Shown in pieces: positions 27,655-36,155 of a DNA stretch of 64,000 nucleotides; the stretch's first letter is position 1; every line of letters starts with the position of its first letter. The position numbers and the translations under genes were made by a program. The DNA comes from Neptunicella marina (GTDB lineage Bacteria; Pseudomonadota; Gammaproteobacteria; Enterobacterales; Alteromonadaceae): contig NZ_JACNEP010000004.1 in assembly GCF_014270035.1 (NCBI RefSeq), positions 124,001 through 188,000 of the forward strand, given 5' to 3'. The notes beneath the pieces were generated by a model. The model was given only the letters and a program-made list of their open reading frames with translations, was not told the DNA's origin and did not search any database.

Positions 27655-28434
27655 TTAGCTCTGCTGCTGATAAGCGCTCGGCGAGATGCCGAATTGTTTG
27701 TTGAAACTGTGGCTGAAAGAACTGTTGTTGTCGTATCCCAGTTCGAGTGCCACCTGTTTGACGCTGTGATGGGGCAGCAGCTGCAAGGCCAGCAACATTC
27801 TGGCCTGATGACACCAGGTCGCAAAAGGTAAACCGGTTTGTTTATGAAAGTGGCGAGCAAAGCTGCGCGCAGACATGGCCAGCTTTGCAGCCCAATGCTC
27901 TATCGGATAGCGTATGGCCGGATGGTTCAGAATCTCATCCGTCAGTTGCTGCATTGCGGGCGATTGTGGCATGGCTAAATGAAATTTTTGAGTGTCGGCT
28001 TGGGTTATTTCATTGATTGCCACCTGTGCCAGCGGTTGATAGTGCGCTAAGGGCAGTGTGTGATAGGCGTCTTGTAGTTTGTTAACAATTGCTAGTAATA
28101 ATTCACTCACCTTAATAACCCGGATTTTATCACTTAGTCCGGTGCTTGCCTGATAACTGACATAAAGGCTCCAGCCGTTAAAAACACCAACAGAACTAAC
28201 ACCATGTGTACAATTAGGCGGAACCCAAACCGCATAACCGGCTGGCATAACCCATTGCTGTTGCTCGCTGGTAATCGCTAATGCTCCCGTTCGGGACGCA
28301 AAAAGCTGTCCTAGTTTATGATGATGAGGTGGGGTATTACGCGGCGAATCTTGCTGGACATTAACCACGCACAAATCTCTGTCACGATTCAGTAATACTG
28401 GGGTTACTGAATGTGAAATTCGTTGTATAGCCAT
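27655..28434 (-). CDS. AraC-family regulator with cupin sensor
   Basis: 259 residues. The N-terminal half is a cupin-like sensor (DSPRNTPPHHHKLGQLF, WVMPAGYAVWVPPNCTHGV); the C-terminal half has two helix-turn-helix motifs (WAAKLAMSARSFARHFHKQT and VALELGYDNNSSFSHSFNKQFG). This layout is the YidF/NimR-type repressor group (PF06719-like neighbours often control adjacent transporters or enzymes). Its start overlaps the end of the small gene upstream by 31 bases, so the two are co-transcribed. Confidence 0.85.
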   Translation of the reverse strand: MAIQRISHSVTPVLLNRDRDLCVVNVQQDSPRNTPPHHHKLGQLFASRTGALAITSEQQQWVMPAGYAVWVPPNCTHGVSSVGVFNGWSLYVSYQASTGLSDKIRVIKVSELLLAIVNKLQDAYHTLPLAHYQPLAQVAINEITQADTQKFHLAMPQSPAMQQLTDEILNHPAIRYPIEHWAAKLAMSARSFARHFHKQTGLPFATWCHQARMLLALQLLPHHSVKQVALELGYDNNSSFSHSFNKQFGISPSAYQQQS

Positions 28435-28667
28435 TGCTGTAATTTGAGATCCTTCAGTTGGAAAAAATCAAATATGCCTAATGCTTTTAAAGCTGGAATG
28501 CTGTCACGAATTTCTTGTTCAAGTTCCGCTCGTTGGTACTGTGACATAGTGGGATCCAGCCAGTTGTTACAATTGAGCATAAATGCACCTATGGTGCCTT
28601 TTCGCACATTAACGCCATTGATTTGCGCAAAATTCTGGTTGTCTGGTAAAAGGTCCGACGGCTGCAT
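28404..28667 (-). CDS. Small conserved-looking hypothetical protein
   Basis: 87 residues, soluble and acidic, beginning MQPSDLLPDNQNFAQINGVN and containing VRKGTIGAFMLN. I recall similar short proteins in other gammaproteobacteria but cannot assign a function. AGGAG lies 10 bases before ATG 28667. It overlaps the AraC gene by 31 bases, which argues for translational coupling. Confidence 0.65.
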   Translation of the reverse strand: MQPSDLLPDNQNFAQINGVNVRKGTIGAFMLNCNNWLDPTMSQYQRAELEQEIRDSIPALKALGIFDFFQLKDLKLQQWLYNEFHIQ

Positions 28668-28793
28668 AAATAGGTATCTCCTGTGATGAACTACAACTAG
28701 TTTTAATCAAGTCGGCTGGAGAAGCGATAGGCTGGTCTGCCATTGTGTATCGATACTTTGCCTTTGCAAGGTAGTAATCATAGAGCTTGTATC

Positions 28794-29744
28794 TTACTGG
28801 CTTTTTGAGGAACGCATTTTACGTATCTGATATACAGCCAGAGTGCGCATTGGTGTTTCCCGTCCGCGCCACACAAAACGTGAAGGCATAGGCGCCATTT
28901 TGTAAAGTTCTTCTACGGTTGGGGGAATATACAATAAGCCGCGATTGATCAAATTCAATAGCATTTGCATTTGTAATTCGCGCAAGGTGTAACGCCATTT
29001 TCGCCGCAGATAGGTTATACAATCGCGCCAGCGAAAAGGTGACAAGGAGCGGAAAGAAAACTCGGCGCGTCCATGAAATACACAACGTCGCCCCATATTT
29101 TCATAATAGGCATTACGCCACAGGTTGGTCGCAATCAGCCAGGAAACAAAAAAATCCTCACCAATAAATCCGACCGGAATACGCATTTGGCGTTGCTGAA
29201 GATAGCTAACAAAACTGCCTCGAAGTGCATAACAATTGCCAGCCAGCATACCGTTAAATACCATACGCTGACGCCATGCATCACGATCCCGGCCGGTGGC
29301 GGGCATCGCTCCGGCTGCTTCTGCGTAAGGGTTTTTGTTAAGCATTTCCTGCAACAAATCAAAGGTTGATGATGAAACCGTCACATCACCATCCATAAAA
29401 ATAATTGCACTGTTTTCAGGAATCGATTTATCTGCCAGCAATTGGTGCACAAAAATATTCCAGGTGTTGGCTTTATCACCAACCGCGGTTTCCATTAAAT
29501 ACAGATTGCCGATATTTCCTTTAAAATTGTGTACCTGCTGAACAGTCTGGTCGGTACAGCCGTTGGCCAGTATAAACACCTTCGCATTGAGGTTTTGGGT
29601 CGCTCGTTCAATGCTGCGTAACGCACTGTGAATATTACGCGCTTCATTGTGTGCAAACAGGGCAATAAAGCATTCATCAGTCTGCGCTGTCTGGTTTAAC
29701 CTTGTGAGTTGGTGCTGTTCAACTGGGCGAATATCCGCAGTCAT
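28794..29744 (-). CDS. Family 2 glycosyltransferase
   Basis: 316 residues, GT-A fold. Seen: CFIALFAHNEARNIHSALRS at the start (nucleotide binding), ILANGCTDQT, and the metal-binding acidic motif IIFMDGDVTVSS with MDGD as the DXD equivalent. There is no strong membrane segment. It opens the surface-sugar region and is transcribed away from the next glycosyltransferase gene. Donor and acceptor cannot be predicted. Confidence 0.85.
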   Translation of the reverse strand: MTADIRPVEQHQLTRLNQTAQTDECFIALFAHNEARNIHSALRSIERATQNLNAKVFILANGCTDQTVQQVHNFKGNIGNLYLMETAVGDKANTWNIFVHQLLADKSIPENSAIIFMDGDVTVSSSTFDLLQEMLNKNPYAEAAGAMPATGRDRDAWRQRMVFNGMLAGNCYALRGSFVSYLQQRQMRIPVGFIGEDFFVSWLIATNLWRNAYYENMGRRCVFHGRAEFSFRSLSPFRWRDCITYLRRKWRYTLRELQMQMLLNLINRGLLYIPPTVEELYKMAPMPSRFVWRGRETPMRTLAVYQIRKMRSSKSQ

Positions 29745-29964
29745 GGATCGTCCTTATCACGCCTTGTTTATGGTACTAAATTGATGGATTAGCGGCCGAT
29801 TGCATATTTTGCATAGACTAGCATGCAACCGATTTGTGGCGAAATTGTTTGAATAGCCAACTGCTTGATATTGAAGGTTTTCAGCAATGCTTGCCAGTGT
29901 CCTGCAGGCTGTTTACTATTTAGAGCATAACAATAATTAAGGTTATGGATAACGGGCCCTTAAC

Positions 29965-30861
29965 GTGAGCCAAGGTCAAAGTACAAGTCAACCACTACTC
30001 AGCATTGGTCTGCCGGTTTATAACGGCGGAAAATGGCTGGCCGGTGCCGTGGAGTCGATGCTGGATCAGAGCTTTAGTGATTTTGAATTGCTGATTGTGG
30101 ACAACGCTTCTACTGATAACACCGCTGATATTGCCCGGCATTACGCCGCAAAGGATAAGCGGGTTAAATATCACTGTAATCCGCATAATATCGGTTTGTA
30201 TCGTAATTTTGATCGTGCTTTTGAATTGTCTTGTGGTCAGTACTTTAAATGGGCTGCGGATAGTGATTTTTGTTTACCGGGCTTTTTTGAGAAATGTATT
30301 GAGGTACTGGAACAACGGCCGGATGTGGTGCTGGCATACCCTCAGGCATTTTTGCTGATACGTGATCAAATGGGTGAAGAGGTCGCTTATGAGTATTTTG
30401 ATGACTTTAATCTGGAAGATGAGCGCCCCTCCGAGCGTTTTATCAAATATCTTAACCGCGAAAAAATTAATAATGTCATGCACGGCATTATTCGCGTCTC
30501 TGCGTTAAAACAAACCAGTTTAATCCGGCCTTTGCCAGGCTCGGATATCAGCATGGTAGCCGAGCTCAGCTTATTAGGTAAGTTTGTGGAAGTGCATGAG
30601 CGTTTGTTTGTAAGACGCTTTGATGATGAAACCTCAAGCATGCTAATGAGTAAGAAAACCGCGGCTAAAAAAGATGTGCCGCTTGGTAATAGCATTCGTC
30701 AGCGGCTTGATTTGCACAGTTATCGTTTTTATAGCGCGCTGACATCTCCGATTTCTGTTACTGAAAAAATCCGTGTGTGTCTGTATTTACTTAGACGGGT
30801 TACCTGGTTGCGGCATAAAGTGATGCAACAACTGGTACGCAGTGCCATCCCGGGAAGATAG
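29965..30861 (+). CDS. Family 2 glycosyltransferase
   Basis: 298 residues. GT-A motifs: LLSIGLPVYNGGKWLAGAVE, VDNASTDNTADIARHYA, and KWAADSDFCLPGFFEKCI with ADSD as the DXD site. GTG start at 29965. First of four plus-strand genes; the next begins two bases after its stop. Probably adds a sugar to a surface polysaccharide or glycan made by the enzymes encoded downstream. Confidence 0.87.
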   Translation: MSQGQSTSQPLLSIGLPVYNGGKWLAGAVESMLDQSFSDFELLIVDNASTDNTADIARHYAAKDKRVKYHCNPHNIGLYRNFDRAFELSCGQYFKWAADSDFCLPGFFEKCIEVLEQRPDVVLAYPQAFLLIRDQMGEEVAYEYFDDFNLEDERPSERFIKYLNREKINNVMHGIIRVSALKQTSLIRPLPGSDISMVAELSLLGKFVEVHERLFVRRFDDETSSMLMSKKTAAKKDVPLGNSIRQRLDLHSYRFYSALTSPISVTEKIRVCLYLLRRVTWLRHKVMQQLVRSAIPGR

Positions 30862-30863
30862 CC

Positions 30864-31817
30864 ATGAATTCTATGGCGCGATACAAAAATAAACGGGTTT
30901 TGGTCACCGGGGCCAGTGGTTTTATTGGTGAACATCTGTGCCGCTATCTGGTTGAACAAGGCGCGCAGGTAATCGGTGTTTACCGCACTAATATGATTGA
31001 TATCGCCGGGGTGAAAGGTGTCCGGACGGATTTAACTAATGAGAGTCAGGTTCACAATCTGGTTGAAGAGGTGAAACCTGAATTTGTATTTCATCTGGCC
31101 AGTGAAGTGCATGGTAAACGTGATGTGCAGTATGTGACTTCGACCCTGCATAATAATTTAGTCGCGACGGTTAATTTACTTACCGCACTTGAGCTGGCCG
31201 GAGGTTGTCAGCGAATTATTCTGGCGCAATCACAAGAGGAGATTTCCTCGTCAGGTGAGACTAATGGTTCACAGCCTGTTATTCCTTGTTCTCCTTATGC
31301 CGCTTCAAAAGTAGCGGCCACTGCTTATGGCAACATGTTTTACCAGCTATACCAGTTACCAGTGGTGATGGCGCGCATTTTTATGGTGTATGGACCGGGG
31401 CAAAAAGATCTGAGTAAGCTGGTGCCATACAGCATCTTGTGTTTGTTGAAAGGGAAATCACCTCTAATCAGCAGCGGTACACGTTTGGTGGACTGGATTT
31501 ATGTGGAGGATGTGGTAACCGGGTTGCTGACCATGGGCCTGCAACATGGCATTGAGGGTAAAACTCTTGATTTAGGCAGTGGTGAAAGCCAGTCTATTCG
31601 CGGGGTGATCGAGCAGTTAATTGCAGTAGCAGATACTGAGATCACGGCTGAATTTGGCGCAGGTGCCGGGCGTAAACATGAAGTTGAACCGGTAGCTGAT
31701 ATTAAACACACCGCACAGTGGTTACATTGGCAACCACAGACAACTCTGTCACAAGGGCTGGCTAACACGGTCGGTTTTTATCGCCAACAACTTAGTGGGG
31801 GTTATGGCAATGAATGA
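30864..31817 (+). CDS. NAD(P)-dependent nucleotide-sugar epimerase/dehydratase (SDR)
   Basis: 317-residue extended SDR. Rossmann motif VTGASGFIGEHLCRYL at about 14-29; the active site SPYAASKVAATAYGNMF holds Tyr-x3-Lys. C-terminal substrate domain with RIFMVYGPGQKDLSKLVPY. Likely acts on an NDP-hexose as 4-epimerase, 4-reductase or 4,6-dehydratase. ATG 30864 is two bases after the glycosyltransferase stop, and its end overlaps the next gene by 8 bases, so the four genes form one operon. Confidence 0.85.
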   Translation: MNSMARYKNKRVLVTGASGFIGEHLCRYLVEQGAQVIGVYRTNMIDIAGVKGVRTDLTNESQVHNLVEEVKPEFVFHLASEVHGKRDVQYVTSTLHNNLVATVNLLTALELAGGCQRIILAQSQEEISSSGETNGSQPVIPCSPYAASKVAATAYGNMFYQLYQLPVVMARIFMVYGPGQKDLSKLVPYSILCLLKGKSPLISSGTRLVDWIYVEDVVTGLLTMGLQHGIEGKTLDLGSGESQSIRGVIEQLIAVADTEITAEFGAGAGRKHEVEPVADIKHTAQWLHWQPQTTLSQGLANTVGFYRQQLSGGYGNE

Positions 31818-33114
31818 TAACCCACCATTTGCCCACGCCGATTTAGCTGCTGCGCAGCAGAAAATGCAGCAGCTTATGCTACAGCTTTACCCGATTTGCC
31901 GCAGTATTACCGGGCCGGGTGTTCGGGAATCTCTGGCGTTGTTGCAACAACATATTCCACTTGAGATAAAGTCGGTTGCCAGTGGCACCAAAGTGCTGGA
32001 TTGGATTGTGCCCGACGAATGGCAAATTAATGATGCCTATATAAAAGATGCTAGTGGCAAGCGGGTGGTCGATTTTACGCAGCATAATTTGCATGTGATG
32101 AGTTACAGCCAGCCAGTTAACAGGGTCATGTCCCTGGACGAATTGCAGCCTCATTTACACTCAATACCCGGGCAGCCAGATTGGATCCCTTATAAAACCA
32201 GCTATTACCAAACTGACTGGGGATTTTGTTTAACACATAAGCAGCGGCAAAAGCTTAAACCGGGTCAATATGAGGTTTGCATTGATAGCAGTCTTAAACC
32301 CGGAGTTTTAAATTATGCTGAGTTGCTGATAAAAGGAAAATCGACGCAGGAAATCCTGATTTCCACTCATATTTGTCATCCGTCAATGGCCAATGACAAC
32401 TTGTCTGGCGTCGTGGTCGCAACCGCATTAGCCAGTTACTTACAAAAAATAAATAAGTTGCATTATAGCTACCGGTTTGTGTTTGTTCCCGGCACAATCG
32501 GAGCAATTTGCTGGTTAGCACAACAAGGGGATAACCTCCGGCGTATTCAGCATGGACTGGTATTGTCCGGCTTAGGTGACAGCGGAACTTTAACCTATAA
32601 AAACAGCCGCAGTGCTGAAACCGCTATTGATAAAGTGATGGCGAAAGTTGTGCACGATTATCAGGGGAATACTGAGCCTTTTTCACCTTATGGCTATGAT
32701 GAACGACAGTATTGTTCACCGGGTTTTAACTTGCCGGTGGGACGTTTGTCGCGCACGCCATTTGGCACCTATCCTGAATACCACACATCTGCAGACGACT
32801 TACAATTTGTAAAACCACAACAACTTGGAGGCGCGTTACAAGCTGTGATTAAAGGCTTGCAGCAACTGGAGTCGCAACCTTATTACATTAATTCACAGCC
32901 TTACGCCGAACCCTGTTTATCTAAATATGGATTGTATGATGATGACAAAGGCAAGCCTTTATCGCAAGCGGTGCGAATGGCTTTGCTTTGGGTACTGAAT
33001 TTAGCCGATGGTCAGCATGATCTGGCTGAGATGGCAGAACAAAGTGGTTTAGCCTTGCATGATATTGAGCATGCCGCAGATAAGCTAAAACAGGTTGGAT
33101 TGTTAAAGGAGTAA
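31810..33114 (+). CDS. DUF4910 metallopeptidase-like protein
   Basis: 434 residues. The zinc-peptidase-like core contains ISTHICHPSMANDNLSGVVV, in which His and Asp are M28-type metal ligands, and a downstream EYHTSADDL motif. The C-terminal 60 residues look like a small winged helix (LAEMAEQSGLALHDIEHAADKLKQVG). Proteins of this family recur in polysaccharide and sugar-modification loci; activity on an aminoacyl- or acyl-sugar is possible but unproven. I prefer ATG 31810 (GGGG 8 bases before); ATG 31804 is in frame too. Confidence 0.8.
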   Translation: MNDNPPFAHADLAAAQQKMQQLMLQLYPICRSITGPGVRESLALLQQHIPLEIKSVASGTKVLDWIVPDEWQINDAYIKDASGKRVVDFTQHNLHVMSYSQPVNRVMSLDELQPHLHSIPGQPDWIPYKTSYYQTDWGFCLTHKQRQKLKPGQYEVCIDSSLKPGVLNYAELLIKGKSTQEILISTHICHPSMANDNLSGVVVATALASYLQKINKLHYSYRFVFVPGTIGAICWLAQQGDNLRRIQHGLVLSGLGDSGTLTYKNSRSAETAIDKVMAKVVHDYQGNTEPFSPYGYDERQYCSPGFNLPVGRLSRTPFGTYPEYHTSADDLQFVKPQQLGGALQAVIKGLQQLESQPYYINSQPYAEPCLSKYGLYDDDKGKPLSQAVRMALLWVLNLADGQHDLAEMAEQSGLALHDIEHAADKLKQVGLLKE

Positions 33115-33138
33115 CAAACAGGTGAGAAGGATAAAACA

Positions 33139-33912
33139 ATGAAGGTGGTTTTATTTTGCGGTGGGTTAGGTACACGATTGCGTGAATATACCGATACAGT
33201 GCCCAAATCTATGGTGCCTGTTTGCGAAAAACCGATGTTATGGCATTTAATGCGCTACTACGCGCACTTTGGTCACAACCGGTTTATCTTATGTCTGGGT
33301 TACAAAGGCGATGTGATCCGTGACTATTTTACTCAGGGGGTGGAGGACGATTTTGTTGAACTGACCCGCCAGGGTGAAACTGTCGATATTTGCTGCGAAG
33401 ATGGGACGACATTGCAGGTAAATTTGGTGGAAACGGGGGAAAACGCCAACATTGCTCAGCGACTGTTAGCGGTTAAGTCTTATCTGGCGGATTCTCCGGT
33501 ATTTTTGGCTAACTATAGTGATGGACTGGCCGATTTACCCTTAGATCGTTATATCGATTATGTGCAATCACAAAACAAAACTGCGGCATTTGTAAGTGTC
33601 AAACCGACCAGTAGTTTTCATGCGGTGTCGTTTACTGCCGATGGTGTGGTTAAGCATATAAAACCAGCGAGCAAGGCGGGATTTTGGATTAACGGCGGTT
33701 TTTTTGTTTTTAAACAAGCCATATTTGATTATATGCAGGCCGGTGAAGAGCTGGTGGATGAGCCCTTTGACCGCTTAATTGAAAAGCAGCAATTACTGGC
33801 TTTTGCGCATGAGGGTTTTTGGGCGTGCATGGACACACCTAAAGATAAATTTGCCTTTGATGAGCGTTGTCGTCAGCAGGATATGCCGTGGCAGGTTTGG
33901 CTTAAGGATTAA
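33139..33912 (+). CDS. rfbF: Glucose-1-phosphate cytidylyltransferase
   Basis: 257 residues. Makes CDP-glucose from CTP and glucose-1-phosphate, the first step to CDP-3,6-dideoxyhexoses. The signature LFCGGLGTRLREYTDTVPKS (residues 5-24), then MVPVCEKPMLWHLMRYYAHF, NYSDGLADLPL (metal site) and INGGFFVFK match RfbF closely. The partner CDP-glucose 4,6-dehydratase RfbG is not obviously present in the window unless one of the SDR proteins plays that part. Its last 11 bases overlap the end of the convergent PIG-L gene. Confidence 0.92.
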   Translation: MKVVLFCGGLGTRLREYTDTVPKSMVPVCEKPMLWHLMRYYAHFGHNRFILCLGYKGDVIRDYFTQGVEDDFVELTRQGETVDICCEDGTTLQVNLVETGENANIAQRLLAVKSYLADSPVFLANYSDGLADLPLDRYIDYVQSQNKTAAFVSVKPTSSFHAVSFTADGVVKHIKPASKAGFWINGGFFVFKQAIFDYMQAGEELVDEPFDRLIEKQQLLAFAHEGFWACMDTPKDKFAFDERCRQQDMPWQVWLKD

Positions 33913-34549
33913 ACACCATTTTTCGCACATAAAAGGCTTCAGCGCAGTCGCTGTGACATTCCACCCCACGGATACGCATTAATGCCAGCAAGGTTTGTGG
34001 TTTAAACCAGCTTTTGCTTTGCTGGGTGACAAAGGTTTGGTAAATGTCGTCGGCTTTTTGACTGGCGTCCTCTTCGCTTACCGGCACCAGCAATTGCGGT
34101 TGTCCTAAATCACCATCCCATTTCACAATTTCGTATTCCCAGATATTGTTGTTGCGCCAGCTGTTCCAGCATAACTGATTAATAAACTGATGATCCTGAT
34201 GTTTATCGTTAGCGCAGTGGGTAAGAATGAGATCGGGATTCACGCGCTGTTTTAACTCATCAAAATAGGCTTTCACCGCTTCACCTTGCCAGGGTAAATA
34301 GGCATCACGAAAATCCATTATCTCGAGCGTGACCTTTGTGGCGCCCTGGGTAAAACGCTCTGCGCCATTAATGGCTTCTTGCTCGCGTGCGCTGCCTTTG
34401 CCGGTTAATACTACCCAGTGAATGTGTAACTCAGGTTGCTGTTTTATCAGCTGACGAATGGTACAGCCTGCGCCAATCTCGATGTCATCAGGATGCGCGC
34501 CAATACACAGCAGTTGTTTAACCGATTGAGTGGAGAGTAATGACAGCAT
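33902..34549 (-). CDS. PIG-L family deacetylase
   Basis: 215 residues. Zinc-dependent de-N-acetylase fold with the metal site AHPDDIEIGAG (residues 18-28) and a second His motif DKHQDHQ. Such enzymes remove acetyl from GlcNAc-containing lipids, sugars or thiols. Last gene of a four-gene minus-strand operon, coupled to the previous one by TAATG. In this context it probably deacetylates an amino sugar precursor or glycan. Confidence 0.87.
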   Translation of the reverse strand: MLSLLSTQSVKQLLCIGAHPDDIEIGAGCTIRQLIKQQPELHIHWVVLTGKGSAREQEAINGAERFTQGATKVTLEIMDFRDAYLPWQGEAVKAYFDELKQRVNPDLILTHCANDKHQDHQFINQLCWNSWRNNNIWEYEIVKWDGDLGQPQLLVPVSEEDASQKADDIYQTFVTQQSKSWFKPQTLLALMRIRGVECHSDCAEAFYVRKMVFNP

Positions 34550-35112
34550 TAGTTTTCCTCGTTAAATAACTGTTGGCACAACACCGCATCAAAATCAGCA
34601 TATTGGCTATCGCGCCCGGCAATCTGGCTTACTGGCAGCGGCCAGTTAATCGCAAAAGCGGGATCGTTATAACGAAAACCGCCGGCTAATTCAGGTGAAA
34701 ATACATCGGTCATCATGTAATGCATCACCGCATTATCCGTGAGGGTTTGATAACCATGAGCAAATCCCGGCGGTACATACAGCGCGTTAAATTGTTGGCT
34801 ATCGAGCTCAATGCTGATGTGTTGACAAAAGGTGTTGGAGCTAGGGCGACAATCAATAACTACATCCAGCACTTTGCCATGTTCGCAGCGGATCAGTTTG
34901 CCTTCTGTAGAGGGCGAGCGTTGAAAATGCATGCCACGCAAAGTACCCGCCAGCTTATTATGACAAACGCTGGTTTGTACAAACTCACTGGGTAGGCCAT
35001 GTTGTTGAAAGGTTTGGCTACACCAAGTGCGCGCGAAAAAACCTCGTTCGTCACTGATGGGATCAATCTGAATTTCAACGGCACCGGCCAGTGCGGTGGG
35101 GATGATTTTCAT
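34549..35112 (-). CDS. dTDP-4-dehydrorhamnose 3,5-epimerase-like protein
   Basis: 187-residue cupin. RmlC motifs: DERGFFARTWC, LRGMHFQRSPSTEGKL with the catalytic His, CEHGKVLDVVIDCR, and YVPPGFAHGYQTL. Probably epimerises a 4-keto NDP-sugar at C3 or C3/C5. The other rml genes are absent, so the substrate is likely the CDP-linked 4-keto sugar of this locus rather than dTDP-rhamnose precursor (inference). ATGA overlap with the SDR gene before it. Confidence 0.87.
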   Translation of the reverse strand: MKIIPTALAGAVEIQIDPISDERGFFARTWCSQTFQQHGLPSEFVQTSVCHNKLAGTLRGMHFQRSPSTEGKLIRCEHGKVLDVVIDCRPSSNTFCQHISIELDSQQFNALYVPPGFAHGYQTLTDNAVMHYMMTDVFSPELAGGFRYNDPAFAINWPLPVSQIAGRDSQYADFDAVLCQQLFNEEN

Positions 35113-36146
35113 GACTGGCTCCAGAACAGTCTGTCATCCAGTTGTCCGCTCTGGCGTAAATAGTTAAGTTGCTTTAAGCGGGTAAATGCGCGGAACTGGT
35201 AGGTATCTGCTGACATCTGTATGCGTTCAAAGCGTTGTTTTAATTCCTCTGCCCCGGCTTTGGTGGTCCAGCGTGTTTTATATCCGGGTAATTGTGTGGC
35301 GATTTTATCAAAACTGACTTTGTAGCTGCGGTTATCACCGCTCGGTTTGCCGGTAGATAATTCACAGCCAGTGAATACCTCAGCAATAATCGCGGCAATC
35401 TCACGAATACGATAATTTTCATCGCTGTTGCCCACATTAAAAATCTGACCATTAATGCTTTGTGCCGGTGCTTCTAAAGCGCAGCGAAATGCTTCACAAA
35501 TATCTTCAATATGTACTATTGGTCGCCACGGGCTGCCGTCGCTGATCATGGCGATTTTTTGGGTGGTAAAGGCCAGTGCACATAAATCGTTTAATACAAT
35601 ATCAAAACGCATGCGCGGCGAGGGACCATAGGCGGTGGCATTGCGTAAACACACCACGCTAAAGTCATTATCAGCCAGCGGTTGTAAATCGCGCTCCACT
35701 AATGTTTTGCATTTGGCATAGGCGGTTTGTGGATTGACCGGTGAGTGTTCATCAACGATGTCGGTGACGGCAGCGCCATACACGCTGCAGGACGACGCAT
35801 ACACAAAACGCTCCACCCCGGCTTGTTTGGCGGCTTGTGCCAGTTGAATGGAGCCCTGGTGATTAATCTCAAAAGTGATATCCGGGTTTTGTTCACCGAG
35901 TGGATCATTAGATAACTCAGCTAAATGGATCACCGCATCAAAACCTTCAAGATCATCGGCACTGATATGGCGTAAATCTTTGCACAAGGTAAAAGGCAAA
36001 GTTGGTTGTTGCTGGTTATCCAGATACAAGGTGCCATCGCGATAAAAGCCGGTATCGAGTCCGGTGACCTGATGGCCATGTTGTATGAGCCACGCCGCCA
36101 TGCGCGTGCCAATGTAACCTTCAGTGCCAGTAACAAAGACTTTCAT
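35109..36146 (-). CDS. NAD-dependent nucleotide-sugar epimerase/reductase (SDR)
   Basis: 345 residues, extended SDR. Rossmann motif VTGTEGYIGTRMAAWL, YASSCSVYGAA and the active-site AYAKCKTLVE (Tyr-x3-Lys). Ends with an unusual C-terminal tail of about 45 residues rich in Arg/Gln. I use ATG 36146, with GGA 6 bases before; an in-frame TTG lies two codons upstream. Second gene of the minus operon. Possibly the 4-keto reductase or 4,6-dehydratase step for the CDP-sugar. Confidence 0.85.
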   Translation of the reverse strand: MKVFVTGTEGYIGTRMAAWLIQHGHQVTGLDTGFYRDGTLYLDNQQQPTLPFTLCKDLRHISADDLEGFDAVIHLAELSNDPLGEQNPDITFEINHQGSIQLAQAAKQAGVERFVYASSCSVYGAAVTDIVDEHSPVNPQTAYAKCKTLVERDLQPLADNDFSVVCLRNATAYGPSPRMRFDIVLNDLCALAFTTQKIAMISDGSPWRPIVHIEDICEAFRCALEAPAQSINGQIFNVGNSDENYRIREIAAIIAEVFTGCELSTGKPSGDNRSYKVSFDKIATQLPGYKTRWTTKAGAEELKQRFERIQMSADTYQFRAFTRLKQLNYLRQSGQLDDRLFWSQS

Positions 36147-36155
36147 TTTCAATCC

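Noticed and set aside
29745-29964. Short genes in the gap between the two glycosyltransferases
   Set aside because: No frame with a ribosome site or coding look; probably only divergent promoters.
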